Assembly: GCF_000214705.1 (NCBI RefSeq)
Contig: NC_015573.1
Location: 1,734,911-1,798,910, forward strand
Direction: 5' to 3'
Length of the DNA stretch: 64,000 nt
DNA from: Desulfofundulus kuznetsovii DSM 6115
Lineage (GTDB): Bacteria; Bacillota; Desulfotomaculia; Desulfotomaculales; Desulfovirgulaceae
Numbering within the stretch: position 1 is the first letter of the stretch; the number at the start of each line of letters is the position of its first letter. The notes under the pieces are model-generated. The model did not search any database. It was given only the letters and a program-made list of their open reading frames with translations, and was not told the origin of the DNA. Below, in pieces: positions 52,809 through 60,044 of the stretch. The translations under genes and the position numbers were made by a program.

Positions 52809-54335
52809 CTACTCCTTGAGCCACAGCTTTAAAACCTCGGCTACCTGAGCCGGTTTTTCCCGGGCCATTTCCCTGATCTGCTGCGTCCTGCCGGGCTGTG
52901 CCGGCTTTTCTTCGGGTGCGGGCACATGCCCGGTTACTACAGGAGTCTTCGGCATCTCTTCCACAGCTTCCAGTTCATATGCACGGCGCCGCCGCCGGCG
53001 GATAAACAGGATTAACAGGAGCAAGCCCATTAACAACCCGGCTGCTCCCGCCGCCACGGGCCAGTATTTTTTCAGGTCGGCCAGCATGGTGGGGGGTTGC
53101 GCCGTTTCCTGCCGGAACTGGTCCAGGTAAGAGGTATCAAAGGGCATGGCCGAAACGTTAATCTGATCCCCCCGGTTTTGCTGCAGGCCCACCGCTGCCG
53201 AAACCATGTCCTGGATCTGCTGCACCTGGGGTGCGCTGTAGTTGCCGTTTAAAACCACGGCTACCGAAAGCCGGCGCAGGGTTCCCGGTGCGGCGACCAG
53301 GGTCTGCTGCTGGCTGCCCAGCTGATAGTTGGTGATGGTCTGCTGCTTCTGGTACTGGGAATTGCCGCCGGTAAGAGCCTGGATGGTCTGTCCCGGCTGG
53401 GCGGTATTCGTTCCCGGCGCCCCGCCCGCACCCGTGCCCGAGCCGCTTTCGGTAATGGTTTGCTGGCTCAAAGTTTGCCCCGGCTGTACGGTAGTGGTGG
53501 TGGTCTGACGCTGGTCAAAATCCAGGTCGGCCGTAACCATGGCCACCGCTTTGTTCGGTCCCAGGATTTTGGTCAGCATCTGCTGAATGCGGGTCTCCAG
53601 TTCTTTTTCATATTGCCGGCGCACCTGGTATTGCTCCATGGACAGGCGGGCCAGCTTGGCCCGCTCGTCGGCCAGGGCCAGGTTGTCGCTTAAGACGTTG
53701 CCCTCCATGTCAATGATGTGTACGTTTTCCGGCTTCATTCCCTGGACGCTGCCCACCACCAGATCCATAATGCCCTTTACCTGTTCGGGCTTCAATTCAC
53801 CCTTGAGTTTTAAAGCTATCGAAGCAGAAGGTTCCACCTGGTTGTCCAGGAAGAGGCTTTCCTTTGGCAGCACCAGGTGCACCCGGGCCTGTTCCACCTC
53901 GTCCAGGCTGGTAATGGTGCGGCTCAATTCCCCCTCCAGCGCCCGCTGGTAGTTAACCTGCTGCTCAAAGTCGGTGACACCGAACTTTTGCCGGTCAAAA
54001 AGCTCCCACCCGGCCCCCGAATCGGCCAGTATCCCCTTGCTGGCCAGCTGGATCCTAACGTTATGAACCTGCCCCTCCGGCACGGTAATGGTTTTCCCCT
54101 GATCTTCCAGCCGGTAGGGTACCTTCATGTTTTTCAGTTCCTCGGCAATTTTGCCCGCCTGTTTTGGCTCCAGGCCGGTGAACAGGGGAGCATATGCAGG
54201 TTGGGCGATAAGAACGACCAGGTAAATTACGGTCGCCAGCAGTCCCGCCGCAGCGGCGGTGAAAAGGACCTGCCGGGACCGGGGCAGCGCCTGCCACCGC
54301 TCCTTGATGGGGGCCAGGATCGGTTTGGGGTCCAT
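52809..54335 (-). CDS. fliF: Flagellar MS-ring protein FliF
   Basis: A 508-residue membrane protein with two helices, at ~22-45 (VLFTAAAAGLLATVIYLVVLIA) and ~430-450 (WPVAAGAAGLLMGLLLLILFI), flanking ring-building domains (YRLEDQGKTITVPEGQVHNVRIQLASKG; LSRTITSLDEVEQARVHLVLP). It builds the MS ring and C-terminally binds FliG. A Gln/Gly/Thr-rich loop around 290-330 is variable. ATG with AAGGAGC 11 nt ahead. Confidence 0.95.
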   Translation of the reverse strand: MDPKPILAPIKERWQALPRSRQVLFTAAAAGLLATVIYLVVLIAQPAYAPLFTGLEPKQAGKIAEELKNMKVPYRLEDQGKTITVPEGQVHNVRIQLASKGILADSGAGWELFDRQKFGVTDFEQQVNYQRALEGELSRTITSLDEVEQARVHLVLPKESLFLDNQVEPSASIALKLKGELKPEQVKGIMDLVVGSVQGMKPENVHIIDMEGNVLSDNLALADERAKLARLSMEQYQVRRQYEKELETRIQQMLTKILGPNKAVAMVTADLDFDQRQTTTTTVQPGQTLSQQTITESGSGTGAGGAPGTNTAQPGQTIQALTGGNSQYQKQQTITNYQLGSQQQTLVAAPGTLRRLSVAVVLNGNYSAPQVQQIQDMVSAAVGLQQNRGDQINVSAMPFDTSYLDQFRQETAQPPTMLADLKKYWPVAAGAAGLLMGLLLLILFIRRRRRRAYELEAVEEMPKTPVVTGHVPAPEEKPAQPGRTQQIREMAREKPAQVAEVLKLWLKE

Positions 54336-54351
54336 CGACTACAACAGCTCC

Positions 54352-54651
54352 TTAAACCTGCATGCGCGAAATTTCCTGGTAGGCTTCTACTATTTTATTG
54401 CGCACCTCCACAGCCAGGGACATCATGATCCGGGCTTCTTCCATGGCAATGGTCACCTGGTGCAGTTCCTGCACCCGGCCGGTGAGGAAGTCGAGGGCCA
54501 CCCGGTCGGCCCGTACCTGCGCGTTATTTACCTCTTCCAGGGCCCGTTCAAGCATCCGGCCGAAACCGGAGGCGCCGGCAGCAGCGTCCGGCTTTGCGGG
54601 CTGGCTTGCCGCGGGTACCAGGGTTAAAGGGGAAACGGGTAAAACCTGCAT
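54352..54651 (-). CDS. fliE: Flagellar hook-basal body protein FliE
   Basis: A 99-residue protein that connects the MS ring to the rod. The C-terminal helices (GRMLERALEEVNNAQVRADRVALDFLTGRVQELHQVTIAMEEARIMMSLAVEVRNKIVEAYQEISRMQV) match the family along its length. Exported by the flagellar system. Between flgC and fliF, as in other Firmicutes. Confidence 0.95.
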   Translation of the reverse strand: MQVLPVSPLTLVPAASQPAKPDAAAGASGFGRMLERALEEVNNAQVRADRVALDFLTGRVQELHQVTIAMEEARIMMSLAVEVRNKIVEAYQEISRMQV

Positions 54652-54686
54652 CTACAGAGTGCCCCTTTCGTCAGCAGCATTGAATA

Positions 54687-55133
54687 TCAGCCCCTGCCTA
54701 TTTCCAGAGCCCTCAGGGCCATGTCCTTGGCCGCGTTCAAAACCGTGACGTTGGCCTCGTAGGCCCGGGTAGCTGCAATCATGCTGACCATCTCGTTGGC
54801 AATATTGATGTTGGGATAGGCCACGTATCCCGTATTGGGGTCGGCCAGGGGATGGGAGGGCTCGTAAACAAGCCGGGGCGGGGATGGATCCTCCACTACT
54901 GCCGCCACGCTCACGCCGGCGGCGTTGAAGGAGGGTCGGCCGGGCGGGGAGTCCAGGGCCTGGCGCAGTTTCTCGGCAAACACGGGAACTTTCCGGCGGT
55001 AGGCCGGGTTCAGGGGGTCGTTGGGCCTGCCCGCCGTCTGCAGGTTGGCAATATTGTTGGCCGTAATATCCAGCCACAGCCTCGATGCTGTTAAGCCTGA
55101 GGCACTAATGCCGAATACATCTAATAGAGGCAT
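54687..55133 (-). CDS. flgC: Flagellar rod protein FlgC
   Basis: A 148-residue proximal rod protein. N-terminal FGISASGLTASRLWLDITANNIANLQTAG and C-terminal PNINIANEMVSMIAATRAYEANVTVLNAAKDMALRALEIG are diagnostic. The ATG is 9 nt after GGAGG, 6 bp downstream of the flgB stop. Confidence 0.95.
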   Translation of the reverse strand: MPLLDVFGISASGLTASRLWLDITANNIANLQTAGRPNDPLNPAYRRKVPVFAEKLRQALDSPPGRPSFNAAGVSVAAVVEDPSPPRLVYEPSHPLADPNTGYVAYPNINIANEMVSMIAATRAYEANVTVLNAAKDMALRALEIGRG

Positions 55134-55139
55134 CGCCTG

Positions 55140-55541
55140 TTACCTCCCCCGGATGACGTAGGTTAACAGGGACAGGCGGTCGCCCAGAGCCCGGGCGGCG
55201 GCCTGGTACGTCAGGGTATTGGCGGCCAGGTTTACCATCTCCTGATCAATGTCCACGTTATTGCCGTTGTAACCCATGGTGGTGCCCTCCTCCTTCACCA
55301 CCGTGGGTTCCACCCGGGCCAGCGGGACCGGAGCCCCGATATGCCTGGGGTCACTGGTAACCAGCGGCAGGACATCCTCCCCCAGCGCCCGCCGCAGTTC
55401 CTCCGTAAAGCTGACGGAAGATTTTTTAAATCCCGGCGTATTTACATTGGCCACGTTATGGGCAATTACCCTTTGGGTTAGTGCCGCTGCATTCAGCTGC
55501 TTTTGCAGCGCCACCAGAATGGGACTGGCGAAAAGGTCCAA
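55140..55541 (-). CDS. flgB: Flagellar rod protein FlgB
   Basis: A 133-residue proximal rod protein and the first gene of the long flagellar operon. Conserved parts are LNAAALTQRVIAHNVANVNTPGFKKSSVSF and VDIDQEMVNLAANTLTYQAAARALGDRLSLL. The start is TTG at 55541 with GGAGG seven bases before it; no ATG in the correct place exists. Expression should depend on the riboswitch/terminator directly upstream (55622-55739). Confidence 0.95.
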   Translation of the reverse strand: MDLFASPILVALQKQLNAAALTQRVIAHNVANVNTPGFKKSSVSFTEELRRALGEDVLPLVTSDPRHIGAPVPLARVEPTVVKEEGTTMGYNGNNVDIDQEMVNLAANTLTYQAAARALGDRLSLLTYVIRGR

Positions 55542-55621
55542 AAAACCACCTCCCGGCTACCCTGCCATGATCTTATTTGGGGGCCGCTCTCCGCAATATA
55601 CCACCCATGTAAATTGCTAAC

Positions 55622-55643
55622 AAAAAACCGACCCGAAGGTCGG
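55622..55643 (-). terminator. Intrinsic terminator of the c-di-GMP riboswitch
   Basis: On the minus strand CCGACC-TTCG-GGTCGG forms a stable stem with a UUCG tetraloop, followed by six Ts, about 80 bp before flgB. The stem's 5' arm can also pair with the GGGTTG segment of the aptamer, which suggests a ligand-controlled antiterminator. Confidence 0.85.
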
Positions 55644-55647
55644 GAAG

Positions 55648-55739
55648 CATTGTCGCAACCCGGCTGCCTTAGCGGGAGTCCGCTTTAGGCCCGTGGCTTT
55701 GCGCCCCTCCCTTTCGGTGAAGTTTGCCCCTGGACAATG
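55648..55739 (-). promoter_or_regulatory. c-di-GMP-I (GEMM) riboswitch
   Basis: Read on the minus strand, the conserved GEMM elements appear in order: GGGGCAAAC, the CCGAAAGG tetraloop hairpin, GCGCAAAGCCACGGGCC, a second hairpin and GCAGCCGGGTTGCGAC. The closing P1 helix is CATTGTC with GACAATG. All bases typical of the tetraloop-receptor and ligand pocket seem present. It lies upstream of flgB with a terminator between, so it should control the whole flagellar operon. An OFF response to high c-di-GMP is inferred because the terminator would form when GGGTTG is held in the aptamer. Confidence 0.9.
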
Positions 55740-55938
55740 TGCTAAGATGAGTTATTTGTTTGAAGGCAGGTTGACTTTGGTAACTAAGTGGTAAAATATT
55801 TGACACGATCTCCCAAACTCCTTCTATAAGGGAAGAAAAAAACAAAAAAAAATAACAAAACTTGAGCTTTTTGACACAAGGTACGGAGTAAAACTAGAGA
55901 AAAACGTCGAATAAAGTCGAAAGTGGGGAGGTTCCCTT
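55740..55938. other. Flagellar operon leader region, promoter not resolved
   Basis: This gap between the PseC-like gene and the riboswitch must contain the promoter of the flagellar operon on the minus strand. It is AT-rich, with long T-runs near 55835-55860. I cannot point to a convincing TTGACA/TATAAT pair or a sigma-28 TAAA/GCCGATAA pair close to the riboswitch. Confidence 0.4.
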
Positions 55939-57174
55939 TCACCTTCGTGCCCAGGCTATAACCCTGCGTACCGCCGTGATTACGTCCCGTACATCCCCGT
56001 CATTCATGGCCGGATAAAGGGGCAGGGTGATAATCCGCTCGTACAGCTCTTCCGCGTGGAAACAGTAAAACCCGGAAAGGCTGCAGCTGTCTGGGTTCCC
56101 CAGCCAGCGGTAGTAGGGATGGCGGTACACGGGCAAATAGTGTACATTCACCCCGATGTTTTCCGCCCGCAGGGCTTCAAATACCTGGCGCCGGTCGAAT
56201 TTTAGATGCTCCAGTTTCAGGGCCAGCACGTAAAGGTGCCAGGACGAGCGACCGTATGGAGCCTGGTACGGGATTTCCACTTCGGGCAGGCCGGCAAAGG
56301 CTTCGTTGTAAGTGCGGGCAATCTCGCGCCTGCGCTCCAGAAAACGGTCCAGCTTGCGCAGCTGGCTCAAACCCAGGGCGGCCTGAATGTCCGTCATGCG
56401 GTAGTTGAAGCCAACATCAAGCATTTCGTAGTACCAGGGGCCCTGATCCTCCACCATCAGTTCCCGGTCCCGGGTGATCCCGTGGTTGCGGAAAAGCAGC
56501 AGCCACTGGTACAGCTCGGCGGAATTGGTGGTCACCATTCCCCCTTCCCCGGTGGTGATGTGTTTCACCGGGTGGAAGCTGAATATGGTCATATCGCTCA
56601 AGCAGCCGACGGGCTGCCCTTTATATTCCGCCCCCAGGGCGTGGCAGGCATCTTCAATGACCACAAGATTGTGCTTTTCAGCCAGGGCGTGAATGGCGTC
56701 CAGATCGCAGGGCTGTCCGGTGAAATGTACGGGAATGATCGCCTTTGTTTGGGGGGTGATCTTTTTTTCTATTTCCACCGGGTCGATATTATATGTGTGC
56801 GGATCTATGTCCGCAAACACGGGTTTCGCCCCCAGGTAGAGGGCGCAGTTGGCGCTGGCCACGAAGGTGATGGGGCTGGTAATCACTTCGTCTCCCCTGC
56901 CCACACCGGCGGCAAAACAGGCCGCGTGCAGGGCCGCCGTCCCGCTGGAGAAGGCCACGGCATAACGGGCGCCCACCCGGGCGGCAAACTGCTTTTCGAA
57001 TTCGGCCAGGGTCGGGCCGGTGGTCAGCCAGTCGCCCCGCATTACCCGGGCGACGGCCTCGATGTCGTCTTCTTCAATCCACTGCCGGGCATAGGGAAGA
57101 TAAGTTTCCCGCACGGGTTCACCCCCCGCAATGGCGGGTATTTGTAGATCAAGGTGGTCGGCACGAGTTCCCAT
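55939..57174 (-). CDS. pseC: PseC-like UDP-4-keto-sugar aminotransferase
   Basis: A 411-residue DegT-family PLP aminotransferase. It has the SSGTAALHAACFAAGVGRGDEVITSPITFVASANCALYLGA block, VVIEDACHALGAEYKG, and the PLP-lysine region TIFSFHPVKHITTGEGGM. The C-terminal FNYRMTDIQAALGLSQLRKLDRFLERRR region matches PseC, which makes the 4-amino sugar leading to pseudaminic acid. This acid often decorates flagellin, and its place directly upstream of the flagellar operon fits. Other pse genes are not in the window, so the specific pathway is inferred. ATG 12 nt from AAAGGAGC. Confidence 0.8.
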   Translation of the reverse strand: MGTRADHLDLQIPAIAGGEPVRETYLPYARQWIEEDDIEAVARVMRGDWLTTGPTLAEFEKQFAARVGARYAVAFSSGTAALHAACFAAGVGRGDEVITSPITFVASANCALYLGAKPVFADIDPHTYNIDPVEIEKKITPQTKAIIPVHFTGQPCDLDAIHALAEKHNLVVIEDACHALGAEYKGQPVGCLSDMTIFSFHPVKHITTGEGGMVTTNSAELYQWLLLFRNHGITRDRELMVEDQGPWYYEMLDVGFNYRMTDIQAALGLSQLRKLDRFLERRREIARTYNEAFAGLPEVEIPYQAPYGRSSWHLYVLALKLEHLKFDRRQVFEALRAENIGVNVHYLPVYRHPYYRWLGNPDSCSLSGFYCFHAEELYERIITLPLYPAMNDGDVRDVITAVRRVIAWARR

Positions 57175-57212
57175 GTGCAGGTTATTGCTCCTTTTTCAAG
57201 TTTTTTGATAAA

Positions 57213-57629
57213 CTATACACAAAGCTTAACAAATTCTGCCGGTGAAACAATGATAATACCCTGGAACTCTTTCAGGGCTAAGAGGTGCTCATCTCCGGAA
57301 ACAATGTATTGAACCCCACCCTCCAGCGCGCACTCCAGAACTCTATTATCGTCGGGATCATTTTCTATAACGTTTAACTGGAGATCAGGATATACCAAAA
57401 CCGTATTTTCCAGGTCAAGGAATTGCTCTAAAATACCCTGTCTCTCATTGACTGTACCTGCCTTATTAAACCTTGGACGCAGCAATACCTCCAGATATTC
57501 CTCCAACAGTGACTGGCTTATAACAACGGTGAGTTTGCCTTTCGCCCAAAAATCTGCAATCATTCCAGGAGGCCCGTTCGGAATAAGAATACCGGATATA
57601 ATAACATTAGTATCCAGAACTACCCTCAT
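57213..57629 (-). CDS. PIN-domain toxin (COG1569 type)
   Basis: A 138-residue PIN nuclease. Acidic active-site residues appear in VVLDTNVIISGIL (D6), SLLEEYLEVL (E43 region), NDPDDNRVLECA and IVSGDEHLL. It resembles the 'putative toxin component, PIN family' group, which cut RNA. It overlaps the antitoxin gene by 4 bp. The antitoxin gene comes first, as is normal for such modules. No vapB-type partner is visible; the partner is Phd/YefM-like. Confidence 0.85.
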   Translation of the reverse strand: MRVVLDTNVIISGILIPNGPPGMIADFWAKGKLTVVISQSLLEEYLEVLLRPRFNKAGTVNERQGILEQFLDLENTVLVYPDLQLNVIENDPDDNRVLECALEGGVQYIVSGDEHLLALKEFQGIIIVSPAEFVKLCV

Positions 57630-57922
57630 TGCCTGTATCCTCTTTTTCGGTTCCTTACGAGCCGTACCTCTTCCAGAACATCCTCTTCCGTAATCTTTGC
57701 CTTCCCGGCACTGGACCTGATCTTTTCCATCGCCAGCTGGAGGGCTAAACGCTTACAATCTTTTTCAATTTTTCGGAGCCGGCAATATTCTTCATAGTTA
57801 AGCAGCACGCTTTTGGGTTCACTGTTAACGGTAAGTATAACCGGCTCCGCGCCGAGGGTCAGTGATTCGATAATGGACGTGAGTCTGGGCCGGGCCTCGT
57901 TAATCCCGATAATCCGTTCCAT
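57626..57922 (-). CDS. Phd/YefM-like antitoxin
   Basis: A 98-residue protein. The N-terminal half (IIGINEARPRLTSIIESLTLGAEPVILTVNSEPKSVLLNYEEYCRLR) matches the DNA-binding, dimer-forming Phd/YefM fold. The basic C-terminal part (EVRLVRNRKRGYRQ) would bind and neutralise the PIN toxin. ATG is 9 nt after GGAGG. A strong promoter and dyad operator lie upstream (57936-57992), consistent with autoregulation. Confidence 0.8.
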   Translation of the reverse strand: MERIIGINEARPRLTSIIESLTLGAEPVILTVNSEPKSVLLNYEEYCRLRKIEKDCKRLALQLAMEKIRSSAGKAKITEEDVLEEVRLVRNRKRGYRQ

Positions 57923-57935
57923 TGATTGATTCCTC

Positions 57936-57979
57936 CATTAAAGAATAAGTTAATGTTAACATTATTGTATTCTTTAATG
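57936..57979. promoter_or_regulatory. 44-bp dyad operator of the toxin-antitoxin module
   Basis: Perfect 12-bp outer inverted repeats CATTAAAGAATA and TATTCTTTAATG lie symmetrically around a perfect central palindrome AATGTTAACATT with 4-bp spacers on both sides. It overlaps the -10 box and transcription start of the antitoxin promoter, so binding would block transcription. Likely site for the Phd/YefM-like antitoxin with or without the PIN toxin. Confidence 0.75.
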
Positions 57980-57992
57980 TTTCCGCTGTCAA
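57964..57992 (-). promoter_or_regulatory. Sigma-A promoter of the toxin-antitoxin module
   Basis: On the minus strand TTGACA (57987-57992) and TACAAT (57964-57969) are separated by exactly 17 bp. The predicted start falls in the dyad operator about 40 bp before the antitoxin ATG. Confidence 0.85.
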
Positions 57993-58101
57993 ACCCTGCT
58001 TTCATTAAGTGGCCGTATAAATTTAAGTAGGTGCCAGAAGGGGATCGACCCGCCGAAAAAATGAGACCTTAACTATATTTTCTCAGGAATACGGAAAATG
58101 G

Positions 58102-58107
58102 TATAAT
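58102..58107 (+). promoter_or_regulatory. Extended -10 promoter candidate (TGGTATAAT)
   Basis: A TGnTATAAT extended -10 element at 58099-58107 precedes the nuclease-gene remnants. No clear -35 box is present at 17 bp. It may be the surviving promoter of the decayed gene. Confidence 0.5.
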
Positions 58108-58169
58108 GGTGCCGGAATGCAGAAGCGTGGGTGATTTACCTCTACCGCCAACAAGCAGGTGGTGTTGTT

Positions 58170-58437
58170 ATGCAGGAAATAATAATCAAATCCGATAAAG
58201 CCAGTTGTATTACACCACCGGAGTAAAGGAATACTGGCTCATAGATCCGGCAGTGCAGCTTGCGGAGGTTTTTGCCCGGGAGGATAAAGGCTGGTACCGG
58301 GCAGGTGTTTATGACGAAGAGGATACGCTGGTTTCCCCCCTCCTACCGTTCTGGTCACCCATTTCGCCAAGCCCCAGGCCATAGAAAAGGCCCGGGCGGA
58401 AGGAGTCATCGTGATCCAGAGCTTCGAGTGGCTGTAG
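58170..58437 (+). pseudogene. Uma2 (DUF820) endonuclease-like remnant joined to another fragment
   Basis: A start ATG (58170) leads into a frame that stops at once. From ~58203 another frame reads QLYYTTGVKEYWLIDPAVQLAEVFARED, the typical C-terminal half of Uma2 (DUF820) endonuclease-like proteins, ending at 58384. A third frame over 58335-58437 reads THFAKPQAIEKARAEGVIVIQSFEWL and then stops; I cannot name its family, perhaps the end of a PD-(D/E)XK-type protein. So this is a composite of two broken genes, probably left by IS-type or homologous deletion events. Confidence 0.6.
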
Positions 58438-58483
58438 GTTTTGATTTTCACATCCACCATAATCATTCCACTCCAATTAAGTT

Positions 58484-58505
58484 AATAAGTTAAGTGCCCG
58501 GCACC
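58484..58505. repeat. Partial copy of the GTGCC-GGCAC palindrome
   Basis: AATAAGTTAA followed by GTGCCCGGCACC repeats the left arm and core of the element at 40779-40827. The right arm is missing. It sits between the nuclease remnant and flgM. The core is again a palindrome. Confidence 0.55.
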
Positions 58506-58630
58506 AAATATTTTCCGCAACAACAGCTCAAGAAATTCCGGGTTTCTTCCGAATTAAAGTTAAGAGGCCACCTTTCAGACTGACGGCGGGGAAACCGCTA
58601 CGCACGGTTTTAACAGGGGGTAGATGGGCA
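58506..58630 (+). other. Leader of flgM
   Basis: This stretch must contain the flgM promoter. A TAAA occurs near 58563 but no GCCGATAA-like -10 follows at 15 bp, so I cannot assign a sigma-28 promoter. The ribosome binding site is GGGGGT nine bases before the ATG. Confidence 0.35.
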
Positions 58631-58933
58631 ATGAGGATTACCAATAATCTTGATCCCCGGCAGGTCATGGACGTTTACCAGAAGCGTCTTAAGATAGAAG
58701 AAAACAAGAAGAACGGCAGCCCCAAACATTTCCCACCGGCCGACTCCGTGGAAATCTCCGACCGGGCCCGGGAATTACAGTTTTACCGGTTACATTTAAA
58801 AAAGCTTCCCGAAGTCAGGGTTGAACTGGTTGAATCGGTAAAAAAACGGCTTGCGGAAGGCACCTATCTTGTCGACCGGAAAAAGGTGGCGGCGGGCATC
58901 ATGGAGGAGCGCCGGCTGGACAGGCATGTGTGA
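58631..58933 (+). CDS. flgM: Anti-sigma-28 factor FlgM
   Basis: A 100-residue FlgM. The N-terminal half is polar and probably disordered; the C-terminal sigma-binding helices (DSVEISDRARELQFYRLHLKKLPEVRVELVESVKKRLAEGTYLVDRKKVAAGIMEE) are typical. It holds FliA inactive until the hook is complete, then is exported. First gene of the plus-strand late group. FliA is encoded 24 kb away in the long minus-strand operon. Confidence 0.92.
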   Translation: MRITNNLDPRQVMDVYQKRLKIEENKKNGSPKHFPPADSVEISDRARELQFYRLHLKKLPEVRVELVESVKKRLAEGTYLVDRKKVAAGIMEERRLDRHV

Positions 58934-58975
58934 TGCTTTTTACCCGCCATTTCTCGCGCCACAGCGGGTCCGGTG

Positions 58976-59347
58976 CTAAATAAACCTGTCCAGAATCAGG
59001 CCCAGCATCTTTTTCACGCTGGCCACAATTTTCAAGGCCCATTCCGGAGGGATCTCCCGGATTACTTCCTGCGTCTCGGCGTTAATCACCTTTACCATGA
59101 TTTCCCCGCTTTCCTCGTGCAGGACGAACCGCAGTTCCGTGCGATAGAGCTCCATGGTTTCGTTGATCCGGTCGACGGCTTCCCGCACCTCCTCGACGGT
59201 GGGCCTTTTATCCTCTCCTTTTTCTTCCAAAACGAGCGCGTCTTTATCCCTTTGCTCCCCGAGGTTGGGGACATCATTATTGAAAGTTTGGGACATTTTT
59301 ACCATGGAGGAAAGATCCGTTCTGACAGCTGGTTCCACCTTACTCAT
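58976..59347 (-). CDS. flaG: FlaG family protein
   Basis: A 123-residue FlaG-type protein. The conserved C-terminal part is VREAVDRINETMELYRTELRFVLHEESGEIMVKVINAETQEVIREIPPEWALKI. It affects filament length in some species. I choose the ATG at 59347 because AGGCAGG lies six bases before it; the open frame extends to 59452 but its first part is not family-like. It is inverted relative to flgM and flgN, so it splits the late plus-strand group and has its own promoter. Confidence 0.85.
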   Translation of the reverse strand: MSKVEPAVRTDLSSMVKMSQTFNNDVPNLGEQRDKDALVLEEKGEDKRPTVEEVREAVDRINETMELYRTELRFVLHEESGEIMVKVINAETQEVIREIPPEWALKIVASVKKMLGLILDRFI

Positions 59348-59396
59348 CTTCATCCTGCCTTTCACTGTATAAAGCTTGCTAACTTTTTTATTCGTC

Positions 59397-59424
59397 ATAA
59401 TATGGCAAAAAATTAAGGTGGCAA
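59397..59424 (-). promoter_or_regulatory. Sigma-A-like promoter for flaG
   Basis: On the minus strand TTGCCA (59419-59424) and TATTAT (59397-59402) are 16 bp apart, about 50 bp before the flaG ATG. The region is AT-rich. Confidence 0.5.
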
Positions 59425-59448
59425 AAAGTTTTTTCGAAAACGAGAAGC

Positions 59449-59475
59449 TCAAGGATATTTCCCTCCTGCCGAAGA
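59449..59475 (+). promoter_or_regulatory. Possible sigma-28 promoter for flgN-flgK-flgL
   Basis: TCAA (59449-59452), 15 bp, then GCCGAAGA (59468-59475) resembles the sigma-28 consensus TAAA-N15-GCCGATAA with three mismatches. It lies about 45 bp before flgN, in a place that fits late flagellar expression. Confidence 0.4.
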
Positions 59476-59519
59476 TAAATAAAGTAGAGAAACGCTTTTT
59501 TTAATGAGCGGTGGCCGTT

Positions 59520-60014
59520 ATGCAGGGACTTATGGAAGAACTGGTTTCCATATTAAAAGCGGAACTGGCCGCGCTGGAAAAGATGGCGTTGGCGGCAGAA
59601 AAGCAAAACGCCGCCCTGCGCAAAAACAGCGGAGACTCGTTGAATGAAGCAACGAGAGAGCTGGAATTCCTGGCGCGGCAGATGGAGGAATTGAAGGCGG
59701 CCCGCACCAGGGTGCAGGAATGCGCCGGGCGGGCCTGCGGCCTGCCCCCGGGGGCACCGCTGGCGGAACTGGTTGCCGCCCTGCCGCCGGTGCCCGGCAG
59801 GCAGGAAGCAATGAACCTGGTGACGGAACTGCAGGGAAAGGCCAGGGAACTGGCGGAACAGGTCAGGCTGAACAACCTGCTGGCCCAAAACGCTCTGCGC
59901 TTCTGCGATCGCCTTTTAAGGGCCGTTGCCCCGGCCCCTGCAAAGACATACCTGCCGGACGGCGTCATGGATAAAGGCGGCACCGGCCCGTCTTTTGTCG
60001 ATAAATCCGTGTAA
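59520..60014 (+). CDS. flgN: Flagellar chaperone FlgN
   Basis: A 164-residue helical protein. MQGLMEELVSILKAELAALEKMALAAEKQNAALRK and the following leucine-rich helices match FlgN, the export chaperone for hook-filament junction proteins FlgK and FlgL, encoded next. I choose the ATG at 59520 after GGTGG; an in-frame GTG at 59511 is also open. Assignment rests on size, coiled-coil character and position. Confidence 0.85.
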   Translation: MQGLMEELVSILKAELAALEKMALAAEKQNAALRKNSGDSLNEATRELEFLARQMEELKAARTRVQECAGRACGLPPGAPLAELVAALPPVPGRQEAMNLVTELQGKARELAEQVRLNNLLAQNALRFCDRLLRAVAPAPAKTYLPDGVMDKGGTGPSFVDKSV

Positions 60015-60044
60015 ACCCCTCAAGAGAAGAGGTGCACTTTTCGC

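Noticed and set aside
58506..58630. Sigma-28 promoter upstream of flgM
   Set aside because: TAAA is present but no GCCGATAA-like box lies 15-16 bp downstream.
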